A DNA stretch of 5,129 bases, from contig MENC01000098.1 in NCBI GenBank assembly GCA_001768155.1, positions 14,889 through 20,017 of the forward strand. Reading direction: 5' to 3'. The notes below the pieces were generated by a model. The model did no database searches and was not told the DNA's origin. It saw only the letters and a program-made list of their open reading frames with translations. Position 1 is the stretch's first letter. Each line of letters opens with the position of its first letter. The position numbers were made by a program, and so were the translations under genes. Shown here piece by piece: positions 1 through 5,129 of this stretch. The DNA is from Bacteroidetes bacterium GWA2_30_7. Its GTDB lineage: Bacteria > Bacteroidota > Bacteroidia > Bacteroidales > GWF2-33-38.

Positions 1-855
1 AGAGAAAATATTAATGAATTTTTATCAATCCCAAACTTTAAATTAATTGAAGGCGATATTAGAAATCTTGATACTTGTCGTGAATCTGTAAAGAATATTG
101 AATATGTTTTTCATCAAGCAGCAATAGGCTCAGTTCCACGTTCAATTTGTGATCCAATTACAACAAATGATATTAACATAACCGGTTTTTTAAATATTTT
201 ACTGGCATCAAAAGATGAAAAAGTAAAGCGTTTTATTTACGCTGCAAGCTCATCTACTTATGGCGATAGCCAGCAACTTCCAAAAATTGAAGAAAATATT
301 GGAAACCCGCTATCACCTTATGCAATAACAAAATATGTAAACGAACTTTATGCAAAAGTTTTTAACGATTTATATGGAATAGAAACAATAGGATTAAGAT
401 ATTTTAATGTATTTGGTAAAAATCAAGACCCCGAAGGGCAGTATGCTGCTGTAATTCCTAAATTTATTAAACTTTTAATAAACCACGAATCTCCGGTTAT
501 AAATGGAGACGGTTCACAAACCCGCGATTTTACATATATCGAAAATGTTGTTGCAATAAATCAATTAGCAGCCTTATCAAATAATATTCATTCCGTTAGC
601 AATATTTACAATGTTGCTTACGGTCAACAAACTACACTAAATGAACTTGTTGTTTTATTAAAAGAATACCTTTCAGAATTTGACCCTGAAATTAAAAACA
701 TTCCAGTTGTTCATGGTTCAATCAGAACTGGAGATATTCAACATTCCCTTGCATCAATTGAAAAGGCTAAAACGAAACTAGGCTACAATCCTGAATATGA
801 CATTAATACAGGATTGAAAAAATCTATTGGGTGGTATTGGGATAAATTGAGATAA
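1..855 (+). CDS. wbpP: WbpP-type UDP-N-acetylglucosamine 4-epimerase, 5'-truncated by window edge
   Basis: Extended short-chain dehydrogenase/reductase that would interconvert UDP-GlcNAc and UDP-GalNAc (or their uronic acids) in the cytoplasm, supplying a sugar donor for the polysaccharide. Reading frame 1 is open from base 1 to TAA at 853-855, giving 284 residues. Compared with the roughly 340-residue WbpP family, about 55 N-terminal residues are missing, including the glycine-rich NAD-binding loop. Visible motifs (numbered within the fragment): GDIRN at 18-22 (adenine-binding Asp19), HQAAIGSVPRSI at 38-49, the SSSTYG serine cluster at 83-88, catalytic YAITK with Tyr107 and Lys111, GLRYFNVFG at 131-139, and NGDGSQTRDFTYIEN at 168-182. 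HQAA(I/L)GSVPRSI and SPYA(I/V)TKYVNELYA are characteristic of WbpP/TviC rather than E. coli GalE. Ser249, in GDIQHSLA, sits where I recall a small residue that admits N-acetylated sugars (Ser306 of Pseudomonas WbpP, Tyr299 of GalE). The flippase gene follows after 3 bases. Family is secure; exact substrate is inferred. Confidence 0.93.
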   Translation, partial: RENINEFLSIPNFKLIEGDIRNLDTCRESVKNIEYVFHQAAIGSVPRSICDPITTNDINITGFLNILLASKDEKVKRFIYAASSSTYGDSQQLPKIEENIGNPLSPYAITKYVNELYAKVFNDLYGIETIGLRYFNVFGKNQDPEGQYAAVIPKFIKLLINHESPVINGDGSQTRDFTYIENVVAINQLAALSNNIHSVSNIYNVAYGQQTTLNELVVLLKEYLSEFDPEIKNIPVVHGSIRTGDIQHSLASIEKAKTKLGYNPEYDINTGLKKSIGWYWDKLR

Positions 856-858
856 TCC

Positions 859-2127
859 ATGCTTTTAAAAAAAATCCTTAAATCTGATTTTTTAATTAAT
901 ATTTCAATTTTATTATCTGGAACTGTAATTGCACAAGCAATACCAATTCTTATATCTCCAATTCTTACAAGAATATACACACCTGAACAATTCGGAATAT
1001 TTGCACTATTTATGTCTATTATTGGAAGTATTTCAATTATAGCTTCGCTAAGATATGAAATTGCAATTATGCTTCCAGAAAATGATAAAGATTCAGCAAA
1101 TATTGTAGCACTTTCCTTTATAATTATTTTTATTATTTCGCTTGTTACATTAGTAACTATATATTTCTATAATTTAATCTCCAATGATTTCAATACATTC
1201 CCCTCTGAAACAAAATTATGGTTATATATAATGCCACTCTTTGTGCTAATGCAAGGACTTACACAAACAATTAATAATTGGTTTGTTAGACGAAAAGATT
1301 TTAAACTTATAGCCGTAGGAAAAGTAAATTTTTCATTAGTAACTAATAGTTTATTAATAATTTTGGGCATTTGGGGTTTTACAAATAGTGGAATTTTTAT
1401 AAGCAATTTATTAGGATGGTTTTCATTTACAGCATATTATATTTATATTTTGTTAAAAAAATATAAAGTCTTTAAATATCAAATTAATAAACTCTTAATC
1501 AAGCAACTTGCAAAAAAATATATAGAATTTCCTACATCAAATGTTTTTCAAGCATTGATTGAATCATTTCAAATGAGTGGAATTATTATATTAGTAAGCT
1601 ATTATTTTTCGACTCATATTTCGGGACTTTACTCTTTCTCTTTAAGAGTTTTAATGGCACCGATGTGGATAATAGGAACTTCTATTAGTCAAGTATTTTA
1701 TCAAAAAGCATCTGAAACATACAATAATGGAGGAAATTTACAACAATTAATTCGTAAAACTATCATTAATTCTGCAATCTTGTTTACCCCTGTTTTACTA
1801 GTTTTAATAATTGCAGGTCCTTCATTATTTGCATTTGTATTTGGAGAAGAATGGAGAGAGGCTGGTGAATTTGCAAAAATACTATCACCTTGGATTTTTC
1901 TTGATTTTATTAAATCTCCTATTTCACAAATACCATTAATAGTTGGTAAAATAAAAACTATGCTACCAATTTCAATAATTGGAATTATTATTCTTTTATT
2001 TTCACTAATTTTGGGAGGTGTAGTTAATGATATATATTTTGGATTTATGCTTCTTTCTGGACTGATGTGCATTTATGTTTTGGCTTTATTGATATGGATA
2101 TATAAAATAGCTACAATAAAAAAATGA
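859..2127 (+). CDS. wzx: Wzx-type O-antigen/capsule repeat-unit flippase
   Basis: Integral inner-membrane protein of 422 residues in the polysaccharide-synthesis (MOP superfamily, Wzx/RfbX-like) exporter family. It is predicted to flip the undecaprenyl-pyrophosphate-linked repeat unit from the cytoplasmic to the periplasmic face. The N-terminal region carries the family pattern: a short basic start, a hydrophobic helix at about 12-35, then LTRIYTPEQFGIFAL at 36-50, a second helix, and LRYEIAIMLP at 64-73. I estimate about 12 membrane helices by eye, at roughly 12-35, 45-63, 82-107, 120-138, 155-175, 178-200, 236-255, 257-285, 302-330, 341-363, 366-390 and 393-418. The charged loop WFVRRKDF at 141-148 is typical of these proteins. 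Length is normal for Wzx. The ATG at 859 is the first after the in-frame stop of the epimerase (853-855), so no longer start exists. No Shine-Dalgarno sequence is visible and translation is probably coupled to the gene upstream. Family is confident; the transported glycan cannot be read from the sequence. Confidence 0.92.
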   Translation: MLLKKILKSDFLINISILLSGTVIAQAIPILISPILTRIYTPEQFGIFALFMSIIGSISIIASLRYEIAIMLPENDKDSANIVALSFIIIFIISLVTLVTIYFYNLISNDFNTFPSETKLWLYIMPLFVLMQGLTQTINNWFVRRKDFKLIAVGKVNFSLVTNSLLIILGIWGFTNSGIFISNLLGWFSFTAYYIYILLKKYKVFKYQINKLLIKQLAKKYIEFPTSNVFQALIESFQMSGIIILVSYYFSTHISGLYSFSLRVLMAPMWIIGTSISQVFYQKASETYNNGGNLQQLIRKTIINSAILFTPVLLVLIIAGPSLFAFVFGEEWREAGEFAKILSPWIFLDFIKSPISQIPLIVGKIKTMLPISIIGIIILLFSLILGGVVNDIYFGFMLLSGLMCIYVLALLIWIYKIATIKK

Positions 2128-2128
2128 G

Positions 2129-3046
2129 ATGGAATTAAGCATAGTTATAGTTAATTATAATGTAAAATATTGGCTGATAAAAACCATACAATCAATATTT
2201 AGTTACATTAAAAATATAAAATTTGAAATAATTGTTGTCGATAACAATTCATCTGATGATAGCATAAGCTCACTGAAATCATTATATCCAGAAGTCATTA
2301 TTATTAAAAATGCTAATAATGTTGGTTTTGCAGAAGCCAATAATCAAGCTATACGTATTGCAAAAGGACATCTTATTATGATGCTCAATCCTGATACCGA
2401 ACTTTATGATGATTCAATTAACAAATTAATAAAATCAGCACAGGCTTCAAATAATGATGATTTATTTGCACCATGTTTGCTAAATTCAGACAACAGTATT
2501 CAGTTTTCCACATGGCACACTCCACACGTTTTAAGTATTCTAAAAGAAGCATTCTTTTTAAATTATGTATTTCAAAATACTAAAATTGTTAAATTTTCAA
2601 ATATTGATAAAATTAGTGTTCAATGCGTTTCAGGTGCATGTATGGTTTTTAGAAAAAATTTGTGTAATAAAATAGGCTACTTAGATAAAAATCTTTTTTG
2701 GATGGATGATACTGATTTTTGCTTTAGAATAAGAAAAGCTGACGGAAACATTTACTATTTTCCTAATTTAAAAATTTTCCACCATTGTGGAAAAAGTGCA
2801 GCAAAAAATCAAAAAATTGTAATTTCAAACCAGATTATAAGTAAAATTAAATTTTTTAAAAAACATTTTTCTTTTTCAACATTTCTACTTTGCATTATAT
2901 TTTCTAAAATCCATATTGTAAATCGAATTATTTTTTTTGCATTACTTTCCCCTATTCCAAACTTTTGGAAAAAAGAAAAAGCATATTGCTTTTCTTTAAT
3001 AAAATTTATAAAATATATATTTGTATCAGATATGTCTATTACATGA
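2129..3046 (+). CDS. Family 2 glycosyltransferase (GT-A fold, rhamnosyltransferase/WbbL-like)
   Basis: Protein of 305 residues that would transfer a sugar from a nucleotide donor to the growing lipid-linked repeat unit at the cytoplasmic face of the inner membrane. The GT-A domain spans about 1-225: opening strand MELSIVIVNYN, nucleotide-binding VVDNNSSDDS at 36-45, NVGFAEANN at 64-72, metal-binding LNPDTE at 86-91 (Asp89 is the DxD-like residue), VSGACMVFR at 167-175, the acidic motif WMDDTDFCFRIR at 191-202, and HHCGKS at 218-223. This order matches the WbbL/rhamnosyltransferase-like branch of GT2, but donor and linkage cannot be deduced. The acidic motif reads DDTD where ED-x-D is commoner. 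Residues about 235-305 form a Lys/Phe/Ile-rich tail with hydrophobic stretches, probably a membrane-associating segment. The gene starts one base after the flippase stop, and its TGA overlaps the next ATG. The start is supported because the family's first beta strand begins immediately. No Shine-Dalgarno sequence is seen. Confidence 0.9.
   Translation: MELSIVIVNYNVKYWLIKTIQSIFSYIKNIKFEIIVVDNNSSDDSISSLKSLYPEVIIIKNANNVGFAEANNQAIRIAKGHLIMMLNPDTELYDDSINKLIKSAQASNNDDLFAPCLLNSDNSIQFSTWHTPHVLSILKEAFFLNYVFQNTKIVKFSNIDKISVQCVSGACMVFRKNLCNKIGYLDKNLFWMDDTDFCFRIRKADGNIYYFPNLKIFHHCGKSAAKNQKIVISNQIISKIKFFKKHFSFSTFLLCIIFSKIHIVNRIIFFALLSPIPNFWKKEKAYCFSLIKFIKYIFVSDMSIT
2972..2997. repeat. Imperfect inverted repeat with a 3-base loop inside the GT2 coding sequence
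   Basis: The left arm at 2972-2983 (A-rich, ending GCA) pairs with the right arm at 2987-2997 (TGC then T-rich) around a TAT loop. It gives 11 base pairs with one unpaired A near 2976. It lies in the 3' end of the glycosyltransferase gene, about 45 bases before the polymerase start. The stem is mostly A-T and is not followed by a clean T run, so it does not look like an intrinsic terminator. It could be a weak mRNA hairpin or chance. Confidence 0.4.
3043..3046 (+). other. ATGA stop/start overlap (translational coupling) between GT2 and polymerase genes
   Basis: The ATG at 3043-3045 shares bases with the TGA at 3044-3046 that ends the glycosyltransferase gene. This arrangement is common where ribosomes terminate and re-initiate within an operon. 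With no Shine-Dalgarno sequence upstream, re-initiation is a reasonable explanation for translation of the polymerase gene. Coupling itself is inferred. Confidence 0.7.
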
Positions 3047-4425
3047 ATTTTTTGAAAAAAATATTACAATCAGTAACGTATTTTGCTAAAAATAAAAATT
3101 ATTTATTTAATTTCTTTATTGTAAGTGCTATCATTGGGGTTGGCATTAGCTATTCTAATCTATACCTATTTCATATTTTATTAGTTATTTATGTATTTAC
3201 TTACTTACTTCTTTATCCAATTAATAAGTTTTCAGAAAATTTTCTTTTATCAAAATATCCAACTCGCTTACATTATATTATTTTTTTCACTATTATTTGG
3301 TATTCCTTAATGCTAATAATTACTGAAAATAAATTTTATGGTATCAAATACCTGTCTTTTATTATAATTGGTAATATCATCATTTTTATTGTAGTACAAA
3401 AAATAAAAATGATATCACAGTTAAAGAATTTATATAAAACAATAGCAATTATTATTATTGTTGAAATAATTATTTCTTTATTTGAATCAGTTGGAATATT
3501 CAGATGGCCAATTTCTCGATTATCCGAAAATGTAGTTTATTTTGGTCGGGTAAATGAAATTACAACCATTCTTAATGAAAGTTTTTCAAACTTTTATGTT
3601 CAAACAATGCCTACTGGGTTTCATTGGAATCCAAATAACTTAGCTGTATTGATGGGGATGGCATTTCCATTTTTTATTTTTCACAAAAATAAATGGATTT
3701 CAATATTTGGAAGTATTATTATTATTTGGATTGTCGTTCAGTGTGGTGCTAGATTAATTTTTTTATCTTTTTATCTGATGATTTTTTTATCTTTTTTAAT
3801 AATTAATAAAAAAAATATTATAGTTCCATTTTTCGTAACAATTATTATTATTTTTTGTTCAACAAATGGATTTTCGTTATTAAATGGTAAACTATCAAAA
3901 TTTAATGAGATTCAGTCATTTACATTTGGACTAATTGGTCTAAATCAGCCATCATTTAACAAAAATAATGAAACTTCAAAAACTGGCTCTATTGCATTAA
4001 GAAAGGAATTAATAATATTTGGAATAAACTCATCAATAGAACATTATGGAATAGGAGTTGGTGGAGGGAATTCACAAAATGAACTCGAAAAAATAGGAGG
4101 AATAGGAGAAAAAAAAATTATGGACCTTCATAATTTCTGGATTGAACTATTAATGGAAGGGGGTATAATATTTCTTCTTTTTTTCATATCATGGTACTGC
4201 ATTATTCTTTGGAAATTATTTCGAATAATAAGAATATGTAAAGAGCTAATGTTAAGTTATTTATCGAAATCTTCATTTGTGGCTCTAAGTGGTTTTATTG
4301 TGAGTGCCGTTGCTCCTAGTTCGGTAATTTATTTTTTTCCAATGTATATTTTATTTGGATTCAGTATAAGTACAATTAATATTTATAAAATGAATTATGA
4401 AAATACTCCTTCTATCAGATATTAA
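3043..4425 (+). CDS. wzy: O-antigen polymerase/ligase family membrane protein, probably Wzy
   Basis: Protein of 460 residues, mostly Ile/Phe/Leu-rich membrane helices (about 10-12 by eye), resembling the O-antigen ligase/polymerase superfamily (Wzy_C, PF04932). Beside a wzx gene it most likely polymerises flipped repeat units in the periplasm; a WaaL-type ligase is the alternative. Family-like features: GFHWNPNNLA at 192-201, just before a helix; CGARLIF around Arg237, where the family usually has an SR-containing motif; and one large periplasmic loop at about 280-368. That loop contains SIALRKEL (Arg320), GIGVGGGN at 336-343 and LHNFWIELLMEGG at 362-374 (His363). These resemble the GxGxGN...HNxxxExxxExG pattern of the family, including its conserved loop Arg and His. 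The start at 3043 is chosen because its ATG shares four bases (ATGA) with the stop of the preceding gene. An in-frame ATG at 2965 would add 26 residues and an 82-base overlap and looks less likely. Sequence divergence in this family prevents prediction of linkage. Confidence 0.85.
   Translation: MNFLKKILQSVTYFAKNKNYLFNFFIVSAIIGVGISYSNLYLFHILLVIYVFTYLLLYPINKFSENFLLSKYPTRLHYIIFFTIIWYSLMLIITENKFYGIKYLSFIIIGNIIIFIVVQKIKMISQLKNLYKTIAIIIIVEIIISLFESVGIFRWPISRLSENVVYFGRVNEITTILNESFSNFYVQTMPTGFHWNPNNLAVLMGMAFPFFIFHKNKWISIFGSIIIIWIVVQCGARLIFLSFYLMIFLSFLIINKKNIIVPFFVTIIIIFCSTNGFSLLNGKLSKFNEIQSFTFGLIGLNQPSFNKNNETSKTGSIALRKELIIFGINSSIEHYGIGVGGGNSQNELEKIGGIGEKKIMDLHNFWIELLMEGGIIFLLFFISWYCIILWKLFRIIRICKELMLSYLSKSSFVALSGFIVSAVAPSSVIYFFPMYILFGFSISTINIYKMNYENTPSIRY
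4397..4425 (+). other. 29-base gene overlap between polymerase and GT4 genes
   Basis: The last nine codons and stop of the polymerase (frame 1, TAA at 4423-4425) also encode the first residues of the GT4 enzyme (frame 2, ATG at 4397). Both readings are well supported. The GT4 reading gives the conserved first beta strand, and an in-frame TGA at 4391 rules out an earlier start. The overlap implies co-transcription and probably coupled translation. Confidence 0.8.
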
Positions 4426-5129
4426 TTCCGAACATACCATTAAATGGACTAATTTATTAGTTGATAATTCTATTGATGTCGCAGTATTTTCATTGACTAT
4501 TCCAAATAAAAATGTATTATCAGAAATAAAAATACAAAAAATTTATGTTCCTTCATATTTAAAAGAAAAATCTACAAAACAATCTTTACTCTCAAAGATT
4601 TATTACCTAAAAGGTTTACCCGATTTATTATATGCAATTGATGAGTTTAAACCAGATATTGTTCATGCCCATTATGCTTCCAGTTATGGATTGTTAGGAA
4701 GAAAATCTAAATTCAAGCCATATATTATCTCCGCTTGGGGAAGTGATATTCTTATTTTTCCTAATAAAAGTTTTATCCATAAAAATATACTTAAAAAAAA
4801 TTTACTTTCAGCGAACATAGTAACTGCAACAAGCCACTTAATGGTTAATTTAATAAAAACCATTTCTTCAATTAAAGCAGAACACATTCCATTTGGTATT
4901 GACCTTAATCAATTTTTTCCAAAAAAAGTAAATCGCCCTTTTAATACAAATGATATTGTTTTTGGTTCTATTAAATCATTTGAACATATTTATGGTCATC
5001 AATACTTAATTAAAGCATTTGCTAAATTAGCTATAGAATTTCCCGAACGAAATATAAAGCTTTTTTTAGTTGGTGATGGGTCATTAATGAATGATCTTAA
5101 ACATTTGGTATTCGATTTAGGAATTAATG
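4397..5129 (+). CDS. GT4-type (GT-B fold) glycosyltransferase, 3'-truncated by window edge
   Basis: The frame from ATG 4397 is open for 244 codons to the window end. It encodes the N-terminal domain and the start of the C-terminal domain of a retaining GT-B glycosyltransferase, a cytoplasmic enzyme that would add a sugar to the repeat unit. Visible: first strand and loop MKILLLSDINSEHTIKW (1-17), resembling the Glyco_trans_4_2-type N-terminus; PDIVHAHYASSYGLLG at 86-101; AWGSDIL at 113-119; TATSH before the domain linker; PFGID at 165-169; GSIKSFEHIYGHQYLIKAF at 190-208, the usual (R/K)...KG-like donor region with Tyr-Gly in place of Lys-Gly; and FLVGDGS at 223-229. The C-terminal E-x7-E motif should lie beyond the window. 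The start is well constrained: an in-frame TGA at 4391-4393 lies just upstream, and the next in-frame Met is far inside the domain. The gene therefore overlaps the last 29 bases of the polymerase gene. Family is confident; donor and acceptor are unknown. Confidence 0.9.
   Translation, partial: MKILLLSDINSEHTIKWTNLLVDNSIDVAVFSLTIPNKNVLSEIKIQKIYVPSYLKEKSTKQSLLSKIYYLKGLPDLLYAIDEFKPDIVHAHYASSYGLLGRKSKFKPYIISAWGSDILIFPNKSFIHKNILKKNLLSANIVTATSHLMVNLIKTISSIKAEHIPFGIDLNQFFPKKVNRPFNTNDIVFGSIKSFEHIYGHQYLIKAFAKLAIEFPERNIKLFLVGDGSLMNDLKHLVFDLGIN

Noticed and set aside
783..980. Antisense open frame of 65 codons across the epimerase/flippase junction
   Set aside because: It is opposite two well-supported genes, has no recognisable motif, and such frames are common in AT-rich coding DNA read in reverse.
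1167..1406. Antisense open frame of 79 codons inside the flippase gene
   Set aside because: It lies wholly within wzx, shows no family motif, and is a shadow of the sense frame.
1701..2072. Antisense open frame of 123 codons inside the flippase gene
   Set aside because: It is the longest reverse frame but lies wholly within wzx, opposite continuous membrane-helix coding, with no domain resemblance or initiation signal.
2931..2938. T8 run considered as the tail of a terminator
   Set aside because: There is no GC-containing stem immediately upstream, and it lies inside an intact GT2 coding frame that continues for another 100 bases.
3447..3853. Short (ATT)n runs near 3447, 3716 and 3841 considered as variable microsatellites
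   Set aside because: They encode runs of Ile in membrane helices of the polymerase. Trinucleotide changes would not shift the frame, and four-unit runs are unremarkable in this composition.
4684..4887. Antisense open frame of 67 codons inside the GT4 gene
   Set aside because: It runs opposite the conserved AWGSD and TATSH regions of the transferase, with no motif of its own.
1..5129. CRISPR array, tRNA or rRNA gene, insertion sequence, riboswitch, promoter or terminator
   Set aside because: No direct-repeat series, cloverleaf, transposase motif or terminal repeats were seen. Coding frames fill the window with gaps of at most 3 bases, leaving no room for intergenic elements.

Overview
The window is a 5.1 kb piece from inside a surface-polysaccharide (O-antigen or capsule) biosynthesis locus of the Wzx/Wzy-dependent type. 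Five genes lie head to tail on the + strand with essentially no non-coding DNA. The two outer genes are cut by the window edges. The DNA is very AT-rich: by hand count about 31% G+C in the first gene and about 24% over most of the fourth. None of the start codons has a recognisable Shine-Dalgarno sequence; several are preceded by A/T-rich DNA instead. These traits, and the flavour of the protein families, suggest a low-GC member of the Bacteroidota. That is an inference, because no taxonomic marker gene is present.

Layout: (1) 1-855, the C-terminal five sixths of a WbpP-type UDP-N-acetylhexosamine 4-epimerase; (2) 859-2127, a Wzx-type lipid-linked oligosaccharide flippase; (3) 2129-3046, a family 2 glycosyltransferase; (4) 3043-4425, a polytopic O-antigen polymerase/ligase-family protein, most likely the Wzy polymerase; (5) 4397-5129 and beyond, the N-terminal part of a GT-B fold (GT4-type) glycosyltransferase. 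The junctions are a 3-base gap, a 1-base gap, a 4-base ATGA overlap and a 29-base overlap. This points to one polycistronic, translationally coupled unit. No promoter or terminator is visible in the window.

How they fit together: the epimerase would supply UDP-GalNAc, or UDP-GalNAcA if a UDP-GlcNAc dehydrogenase partner lies upstream. The two glycosyltransferases would add sugars to an undecaprenyl-pyrophosphate-linked repeat unit on the cytoplasmic face. Wzx would flip that unit across the inner membrane and Wzy would polymerise it. The initiating sugar-phosphate transferase, further transferases and any chain-length regulator are not in the window.

I looked for an undescribed system and did not find one. 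This is a recognisable polysaccharide locus whose novelty, if any, lies in the particular glycan it makes. The points most worth checking are the start and overlap choices, the variant acidic motif in the GT2 enzyme, the predicted GalNAc(A) content, the drop in G+C across the locus, and a few homopolymer and hairpin features that may be chance in such AT-rich DNA.
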